The notes below the pieces were generated by a model. That model saw only the letters and a program-made list of their open reading frames with translations, made no database searches and had not been told where the DNA came from. The translations under genes were made by a program, and so were the position numbers. A stretch of DNA of 64,000 nucleotides from Amphibalanus amphitrite (taxonomy: Eukaryota > Arthropoda > Thecostraca > Balanomorpha > Balanidae), in assembly GCF_019059575.1 (NCBI RefSeq), contig NW_024882727.1, forward strand, positions 124,001 to 188,000, in the 5' to 3' direction. How positions within the stretch are numbered: the stretch's first letter is position 1; every line of letters begins with the position of its first letter. Positions 57,197 to 64,000 of the stretch are shown piece by piece.

Positions 57197-58014
57197 CTGA
57201 CCTGTGAAACGAACGGTCCGCCTTGTCTTTGTCAAGGCTTTGAAGTTTGGGAAACTCGCAAGTTACAAACTTGTAGTCACTTTTACAATTTTTAGCTGCT
57301 TTTTATGGTAAACCGGAACCCAGTTACTTGCAGCTACAGCTACGTCAGCTACATACAGCTACAATGTAGAACATACAATCTGCTTCCCAAATACAAAGCC
57401 ACAACCCCTTAGACCACCACCCTCCTACACACTATTTCCCCGCCATGAGCACATAACCCCTCCCACCACTACTCCCTCCACCCTAACTCACCTTGCCAGC
57501 TGCACAAACGTTGCCTGAGGCTCGCCGACCCTCTGAGCCGCCTCGTTCAGCTGACACATCCTCGCTGGAAGGCAAGAAGGCTGGTCCTCCGCCAGAAGTC
57601 GAAGAAGACGCGGTACGAACCCTGCGCCTCGCTGGAGTTCAATCAGTTGCCAGCCTGGCGGTGGGTGGGAGGTGGGCCGGTAAATTGAGTTAGAAGGACG
57701 TTAGTTAGATATAAGTAGTTAGGATTTCAAATGACCTTTTCCTCGATAATTACCTACATAATTGAATTATTACCTACATAACTGATAATTGAAAATGCAA
57801 ATATGCCAAACAATGTTATATTTGCTTTTTATTGCATTTTCAATTAATTATCGAGGAAAAGTTCAATTGAAATCCTAACTACATATATCAAGATGTTCCT
57901 CGCTAGAGCACTGCATACTATTTCTTCATGACGTTAGTTAGATGGTAAATCGAGGTGAAATGGTGCTGGTGTAAGTTACTCTCCTTCTACTTGTGTATGA
58001 CCTTCCCCCCTCTC

Positions 58015-58073
<59 letters not shown>

Positions 58074-59527
58074 CTCTCTGTCTCTCTCCCTCTCTTTCTC
58101 ACTCTACACCTCAATCTGCTCCTCTTTCTCCCCTCTCACTCTCTTTTGTTTTTCATTCTCTCTCTCCCTTTTCCCTTCTGCCTTCTCTCCCTCCTCCCTT
58201 CCTTCCTCTCTCTCTCTCTCTCTTCCTTACCTCTATCTTCCCCCTCTCTCCCCTCTCTCTCTCCCTCCCTCTCTCCCCCTCCCCTCTCTCTCCCACTCTC
58301 TCTCTTACCATCCCATCCGACAAGAGCTTCCATGCTCCACCACCAGTCTTCATCCTCCTCCTCCACTCCCTCATCCTCGGAGGACGCCCTCCTCTTCCTC
58401 CTCCTTCCTCCCGTTCCTCCCGTTCCTCCTCCTCCTCCTGTAGCAGCCGGCGCTGCCGTGGTTGTTGTATTATTCAGAGCCTGGATTATGGCGAAGGCTA
58501 GAAGAGCTCCAAGAGCGGCGAATCCAGCGAGGGCTCCGACGATCCCGGAGAGGCAGTCGCACGTCATGTAACCACCTCCGCCGCCGTATCCTGCCGAGGG
58601 GGGGGGGGGAGATGATGTTGTTAAAGGTGTTGTAGGGAAAGGTGAGGGGATGTTTGGCAATGGGGAGGATACTGAAGCGAGTGTTGGGGATTTTTAAATA
58701 TAAATTTAGTCCGAACCTTTTGATAGGAAGGATTCACAAGGACAGAACCACCGCTAAGCGAAGCTTGTTGCGGTGACCCTGCCCTCTACCCTCCGATCGC
58801 GCAATTCCGGTTCTATGGCAGAGTTTAGATTCCAAAGTTTAACGTGCGCACATAGCCGCGCACGGCCGGTCCCCTCACTGACTTCGCCTGGCTACGGCCT
58901 GCCACCAACCGCAGCCATACCTGTCAGGAGGCCCATAAATGTCGAGCGCCCGTCGCGCTTCGAACCCGGACTGTTATAACCGGGAACGCGTGCTCTCACC
59001 ACGCGGAGTCCAACGCTCTACCAACTGAGCTACGGGACCAGCTAAATAATTTAGTGAAAGGGATGTTAGAAATTATATTAAAGGTGTTGAAGATGGTATT
59101 AGATAAGATAATGAGAGGGCGATCAAGAGCGATGGAGAGGTGCTAGAATAATGTGGTGGAGAGGAAGCGGGTAATGTAACGAATGTGAGCGCATGCGAGT
59201 GGTAACGAAGGCGTTGGAGGTTGTTGTAAGAGGAAGTCTGAAAAGTTCCTGAAAATGAACAGATTTTCCTGACAAAAAATCACATGAAACAAAAGTCAGC
59301 ATGACAAAAGTACGCATGCATTTCGGCAATGGTCTTGTTTTTACTGACATGGCTAGATTATATGGCCATATCATTATGGCTGTTCCGTGTTCAGTGTTCA
59401 ATGTTCAATAATAACGGCCCCTTGTCAGTTATGATTGGCCAAGCGTTTACCAGCAGTAGACAGCAGAACAACGTTAAAATTTGAACAGCCCTCGGGCGGG
59501 TCACAGTTCGATCTCATCTCATCTTTC

Positions 59528-59582
<55 letters not shown>

Positions 59583-62500
59583 CCTTTAAGCGTCCTGCAC
59601 ATGGGCACCGGTCGCCGTTTTTTATCAGCAGGCTATGAGCCTGATTTCTTGGCTTCTCATTGGTCACAAAGTCACGTGGACTGTGCGACTGACCAATGAG
59701 AGACCAAGAAACGCCAGCGATGAACTTCCGTATACATGGGAAAAGCGACAGCGTGCTGAAAAGAAAACACAAAACGGTGACCAAACAGAACTCCGGCCCG
59801 TACTGCACTGACTGTTCCTAGAGAGACCGAGGGGACCAACTTCAGCCGTAGGGCCTTGAGATGCTGTTACTTGTTACCGTGCTGCAATATACGCTGCTGG
59901 TTACAGGCGGCTGTGACTGGTGGTAGGCCGGTCTTGATCGTGTGTGCGGTCAGTGGAGGTGAAATAGCTCAGCAACACGAACAAAACGTAGGTTTAGACT
60001 ACAGTACTGTTTAGTGCTCATGCCAGTCTTTTTGGCAGCTCTTGGCCCATTATTATAAAGTGAAGTACATGCGAGTAGTTTTGGGGTATTCACTATTCAG
60101 CCTGATGTGCCATTTTAGTAGAAGGAGAGTGAGTTGGATTCGGTCCCCTGCCTTACTTCCGAACGGATGGTGGTAGACACTAATAAAACGGCAATCGAAA
60201 GCTCTCAGCAAGATACATTATATTACATAAACTATGACTTGGGTATAGTTCATAGCGCCAGTGACAGGGGGCTTTCCAGAGGCTCTATATCTCCAAAACG
60301 TCCAGCTTCCGAAATGCTAGCGTTAGTTAACCCGCGCCGTGCTGGTGGCCTGAACTTTCCGCCGAGTGCTGGGGGGGGCGTTTTCACGCCCCCCGTCTAA
60401 CTCGGCTCCTGGGCCACTTAGCGACACGCGGTAAGCGGCAATCGAAAGAGCGTCAAAAATAAGGACGAAAACACTCCGGTCATTTTTTGGGTCAGGTCAA
60501 AGGTCAGGTCACCAGAGGTCACCAAAGGTAAAATGTTGACTATTTCAACATTTTGGAAACTGCCAACGGCTATCTCGAGAACCGATAGAGCTACAGCGCC
60601 GCGGAAAAGCGCATTCGATAGCCCTTTTACAGACCTTTCTGAGTAATGTTCTCAGATTTGACCTCAGGTCAACGGTTTAGCCTCCAGAGGGCAAAAACTC
60701 CAAAAATAGCCGTTTTTACGAAAAACGTTTTTTCGTCAATAACTTTTGACTCATAAGCGCCATGACATTACTTTTGCCAGCATCGTGTTCCTCTCGTCGA
60801 GACGCGTCGAATGAACTATTCGTTGACCTTGAAAGGTCATTTTGAAAATTTGACCTCAGGTCAAGGTCATGACCTGACCGAAAAGGGTCATGTTGCATAT
60901 CAGTCGATCCGTATCGTCGAGCTGAACACATCTGACGTGTTTTCACCGCTCTAGCACGTCTCTATCAAAAGTTATAGCCAAAAAACTGCTGGCGACCGTT
61001 CATGACCTGAGATGACCTCAGGGGCACACAGAGGGGTCACAGGTGCATTTTTCCTATTCAGTGTGTCATGTTTACCTATGAACCGATGTTTGAGAGCGTT
61101 TTGAACGATATTCGTCCAAAAGAGGCGCATTTCAATTTTCTCCCATTGACTTATAATGGAGAGGTCGCAAAATTGACCTGACCTTAGGTCACAGATATCA
61201 AAAATCCGAGATAAACATTTTATACATACTGTTACTCATATCAATCGCTGAAAGTTTCAAAGTGATCGTTCAGTCGGTGTAGCTATAGCGAGCCTTTGAA
61301 CTTTTTCTGAGGTAAGGTCACTTGACGTGACCTGGTGACCTGACCTTGAAAGGCCTAGGTCTGAAATTTTCACAACATGTGCGGAAATGATGTAGGAACA
61401 CGTGTACCAAAAACGGCGGCGCTGCGCGCCGCCGTTTTTGAGATATTCGTGAAAAACCTGAGGGGGGGGGGGGGGGCGTAAAAACGCCCCCCCCAGCACG
61501 GCGCGGGTTAACAGTTTGATAGTTCAAGGTCAACACTGACGAAGAAATGATAGTTTTGTTGACTTCAAAGTGACTTCTGTCGGCACAGGTCACGTCGACA
61601 TAAAAATTATCAACAATTAGGTACTATAGGAGTCCTCACAATTCAGGCCGAGGCGGCTGCTAATGAAGTCACTTTTCTCTAACGCCTTGTCTCAAAACAG
61701 GACTTTTGAGCTATTCAGAGCATTTAGCCTGAAATGGCATGACACGATTTCACTAAAACGTTATTAGGTATCTAAAACTGTATGGTTGAAATTATAGCGC
61801 CTACGCGTGAGTGAATCGGATAAAGCACTAAATATACATACTTGAAATTGCTAGTTTGTAGCGTACTTATCACACGGCAATACGGCATGGAGGAACAGAT
61901 GCTAAGGGGGGTCCCCTCCCAGCAGGACGCGGATTAGAATTTCGCAATATTTCCTCACCTCCAGTTTGAGTGCCGGTTAGGAAACGGTCAATGCTTCCTC
62001 CAAACTGCCGACCTTCAGGCACCAGACCAGCTGACGACGTCCTCGCTGAGGTCAGCCACGGGGTCAGCCACGGGGTCAACCCCGAGGTCAACCCAGCGGT
62101 CACCGCTGGGGTCATCCTCGGGCTCACACCGTAGGTCAACGTCGCGGCCCCCGCTGGTCTCCCAACCCGAGCGGTTAGTCTCCTCGCAGCTCTCGTAGCA
62201 TTTCTCGTCGCCAAAAGTCTTTCAGTGGCACCACAGACAGCGTCAACAGTGACGTCACCGATCATTTCTCGATTCCCCATCGTGTCAACGACAGCTGAGT
62301 AGAGGACATCCGACATCGCTCCTCGCAGTAGCATCCCTAGCGGTCCACGTGGGTCGAGAGGATTGGATAGGAATGGAGAGGACAGGCTTCGACCACCTCC
62401 GATGGTTCCGTTTTGGACTAACTGGGCTAGAAGGGCTGCTCCTAAGGCAGCCAGAGCTGCTCCTCCTGCTAGGAGCGCTAGGAGGTTGAACTGGGAGCAG

Positions 62501-63135
62501 TCACAACTGCTCCCATGTCCCCCACCATACCCTCCCCCACCTCCGTAACCGCCCCCACCCCCATAACCGCCCCCGCCTCCGTACCCTCCGCCTCCACCAT
62601 AGCTGCTTCCTCCTGATGAGGCCCCGTAACCTCCGTAGTCCCCATATCCTCCCCCATATCCCCCACTTCCCCCATAACCTCCCCCACCGCCCCCATAGCC
62701 TCCCCCACCGCCCCCATAACCTCCCCCACCGCCCCCATAACCTCCCCCACCGCCACCATATCCTCCCCCACCGCCCCCGTATCCCCCACTTCCCCCACTA
62801 TGTCCCCCTCCACTATACCCCCCTCCCCCATGCCCCCCACCCCCATGCCCGCCGCCATCTCTGCCAATATACCCATAGTCAGACCGTTTAGTTAGAACCG
62901 AGGACGCCGGGAGCAGGTCCGAGGGAGGAATTGGGGCGGTTCTTCTCAGAGCAGCCGCAGTGGGCGCACGCTCTACGCTGGATTTGAAGCTACGAATGGG
63001 GGAGGTGGGCGGAGTGGGAAAAGGGGAGGAGGAGGAGGGGGATGGAGAGGAGGAGACAAAGGATAGAGGGAGGAGGATTACGAGGATGAGGGAAAGGGAG
63101 AGAAGAGAGAGGAAAAGAGTGAGGTTGGATTGCAT
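57088..63135 (-). CDS. secreted/membrane Gly-Tyr-rich protein with two CDC-helix modules, four exons
   Basis: Proposed join on the minus strand: 63135-61959, 58590-58309, 57621-57492, 57196-57088; 1,698 bases, 565 residues. Phases agree at all junctions (1, 1, 2). Starts with a hydrophobic signal peptide (about residues 1-29), a Ser/Pro-rich stretch and a KR dibasic site near 84, then a GYGGGG repeat region (about 94-208). A CDC motif at 211-213 is followed by a hydrophobic helix and NGT. After a 150-residue segment, GYGGGGG, a second CDC (403-405), a second hydrophobic helix and NNTTTT follow. The C-terminus is an acidic/Trp patch and amphipathic helices. Gly/Tyr repeats are common in arthropod cuticle and adhesive proteins, but the function here is unknown. 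The join is inferred from sequence only. Confidence 0.68.
57492..57621 (-). CDS. minus-strand gene exon 3
   Basis: Acceptor GGCGCAG, donor GCAAG|GTGAGT, phase 1 in and 2 out. Encodes FVPRLLRLLAEDQPSCLPAR then MCQLNEAAQRVGEPQATFVQ. Two other frames are open here, but only this one joins exons 2 and 4 and reads as amphipathic helix. Confidence 0.62.
57714..57886. mobile_element. foldback MITE-like hairpin
   Basis: TAGTTAGGATTTCAA...CTTTTCCTCGATAATTA on the left is inverted on the right, so most of the 173 bases fold back. AT-rich core. GACGTTAGTTAGAT occurs on both sides as a wider direct repeat. It lies in intron 2 of the minus-strand gene. Confidence 0.75.
58012..58068. repeat. (TC)n microsatellite and long pyrimidine region
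   Basis: CT run followed by a CT-rich stretch to about 58305, the purine-rich side of which is intron 2 of the minus-strand gene. Confidence 0.95.
58309..58590 (-). CDS. minus-strand gene exon 2
   Basis: Acceptor CCCTCGGCAG behind poly-C, donor ATG|GTAAGA, phase 1 to 1. Encodes GYGGGGGYMTCDCLSGIVGA and a hydrophobic helix, a Gly/Thr run, RRRKRRASSEDEG and EDEDWWWSMEALVGWD. It resembles the CDC-helix module of exon 1. Confidence 0.75.
58690..59039 (-). mobile_element. tRNA-derived SINE
   Basis: Minus-strand head GGTCCCGTAGCTCAGTTGGT with box A (TAGCTCAGTTGGTAGAGCG) and box B-like GGGTTCGAAGC. The spacing is stretched, so it would not fold as a working tRNA. The body and AT-rich tail are shared with the fragment at 21112-21240. 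It lies in intron 1 of the minus-strand gene. Confidence 0.8.
59528..59583. repeat. (TC)n microsatellite
   Basis: CT dinucleotide run with one TTTC interruption. Confidence 0.95.
59646..59711. promoter_or_regulatory. palindrome with ATTGG/CCAAT and CACGTG
   Basis: Imperfect inverted arms of about 22 bases (TTTCTTGG..TCTCATTGGTCA and complement) flank GTCACGTGGAC. Two opposing CCAAT boxes and one E-box. It could be an alternative promoter or enhancer in intron 1 of the minus-strand gene (inference). Confidence 0.4.
60327..61511. mobile_element. TTAA-bounded element C, 1.2 kb
   Basis: Perfect inverted ends TTAACCCGCGCCGTGCTGG and CCAGCACGGCGCGGGTTAA, poly-G/C subterminal blocks, no transposase ORF, many AGGTCA/TGACCT hexamers. 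Same family as elements A and B. It lies in intron 1 of the minus-strand gene. Confidence 0.9.
61959..63135 (-). CDS. minus-strand gene exon 1
   Basis: ATG at 63135-63133 after a 180-base leader; donor ACTGGAG|GTGAGG at 61958. Encodes the signal peptide, the (GGYGGGG)n region, SSCDCSQFNLLALLAGGAAL with the helix continuing, and RPLT/TPWLT repeats (SGLTPWLTPWLTS). If the donor is not used the frame runs on to a stop at 61870, giving 421 residues. Confidence 0.85.
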
Positions 63136-63315
63136 GGTTGGTGGTCAGTTGAAGCTGACGGCTTGATACATCGCTGAAGAGATCATTGACGGCACAGTTT
63201 GGTTCGAGCGATGAAATATTTTTCTGGTAGCTTCAACAGAAATTCTTCAGTGGGTAGTCTCAGGATTTTCGTACGCCACCTCTGGAAGTTTCACCACTTT
63301 TCCAGGAGTGATTTT

Positions 63316-63347
63316 CTGACGTTCAGAGGTCAAATAGCTCTTATATT
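63316..63347 (-). promoter_or_regulatory. core promoter of minus-strand gene
   Basis: On the minus strand AATATAAG (63347-63340) is followed, 29 or so bases on, by CGTCAGAA with the arthropod-type TCAG initiator (A at 63317). This is standard TATA-Inr spacing and predicts a leader of about 180 bases. Confidence 0.6.
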
Positions 63348-64000
63348 GTGAGCATTCGACCGCCGTATTTGTTAGTTACCCAAAAGTCATCAGTCTTTGA
63401 TCGAACGTTCGGCCTGACCGTTCTCGCCAAAACACTTCAATTCCACCTGGCCGCTCTACCAAAACTCTCGCTTACAAGCTTGCGACCGACACCAAGGCAA
63501 TGATACCTTCTCGTCTAAGCAGACATTTGAGTGCTGTTTCGCTACATCCGAGAAGTCTTACGCCTTGCCGCCACGACACTTTGCTCCGTCTTTATCTTCC
63601 ACCCTCGCCGACAAGGCAATCGTTTTTCCTCAACCTTCTTGCCGTGGCAAAGACCTAACACTCTCCCTCGTTTCCGGGGTATTGTCTTTTCCGCACTACT
63701 CCTCGCTTCCAAGGAGCTTGTCTTTTTTGTCGCCAAGACACCTTTCTTCCTCTCCACCAAGACAGTAGCGTCACAAGACTCCGCACCCTCGCTGGCCCTC
63801 GCTCGCCCTCGCCCTCGAGACAGCCACACCACCTCAGCACCGCTACACCTCCTCTTCCCAGCCGCACCTGTAGTCAAATGATACGGCCTCTGACCTAACC
63901 CGGCGCACCCTGCTCGCAGCCTGAACTCATCGTTGCTGGCTTGTTACGGTTGGTGAGCCAAAATGTGCATATTCGAGGCGGCGCGGGCGACCTAGTCGGA
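63348..64000. other. upstream flank of minus-strand gene
   Basis: CT-rich, moderately GC-rich sequence. Short open frames on both strands overlap each other and have no supported splice structure. I see no gene. Confidence 0.5.

Noticed and set aside
57493-57693. Plus-strand ORF (PEARRPSEPPRSADTSSLEG)
   Set aside because: Opposite-strand reading of exon 3 of the minus-strand gene. The minus reading joins in phase with exons 2 and 4 and has standard splice sites.
58960-59039. Functional tRNA gene on the minus strand
   Set aside because: Box A and a box B-like sequence are present, but the anticodon arm and spacing are abnormal and the T-arm does not pair. Treated as a SINE head.
62478-62876. 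Met/Val/Gly-rich minus-strand ORF and a His/Pro-rich plus-strand ORF
   Set aside because: Alternative frames of the GGYGGGG coding repeat in exon 1 of the minus-strand gene.

Overview
This is animal nuclear DNA. It shows GT-AG introns, small GC-rich exons in AT-richer introns, long TC/GA microsatellites and several non-autonomous transposons. The gene content (an arthropod-like Mask/ANKHD1 gene, a secreted GYGGGG-rich protein, and a TATA plus TCAG initiator core promoter) suggests an arthropod, perhaps a crustacean. I cannot name a species.

About 3.7-55.6 kb (+ strand) is almost entirely one gene, the orthologue of mask/ANKHD1/ANKRD17 (multiple ankyrin repeats, single KH domain). I reconstructed 47 exons by hand, each with an AG acceptor and a GT donor, and the codon phase agrees across every junction. 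They encode about 2,797 residues: the end of the N-terminal region, 15 ankyrin repeats (exons 2-12), an Ala/Gln/Pro-rich linker (13-24), 10 more ankyrin repeats (25-31), a basic charged segment (32), low-complexity linkers, one KH domain with a GRGG loop (37-38), and a Pro/Ala/Gln-rich tail ending at a stop at 55127-55129. A polyadenylation signal lies at 55582. The first exon(s) and promoter are upstream or not recognised in 1-3690.

About 57.1-63.3 kb (- strand, tail-to-tail with mask) holds a second gene that I assemble from four exons. It encodes about 565 residues: signal peptide, long Gly/Tyr-rich region, and two copies of a module in which a CDC motif is followed by a hydrophobic helix. 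I do not recognise a named family.

The most unusual property is that at roughly fifteen mask exon boundaries a short piece of exon edge, with its splice site and flanking intron, is copied in tandem 1-6 times. Most copies are broken by stops or frame changes. Some are not: exon 3 has two extra in-frame donors exactly 26 codons apart, and the 618-nt intron 7 has no in-frame stop. Introns also carry a hAT-type MITE with a perfect 8-bp target duplication, a family of TTAA-bounded elements dense in AGGTCA half-sites, a three-copy 660-bp repeat block rich in CACGTG palindromes, and a tRNA-derived SINE.
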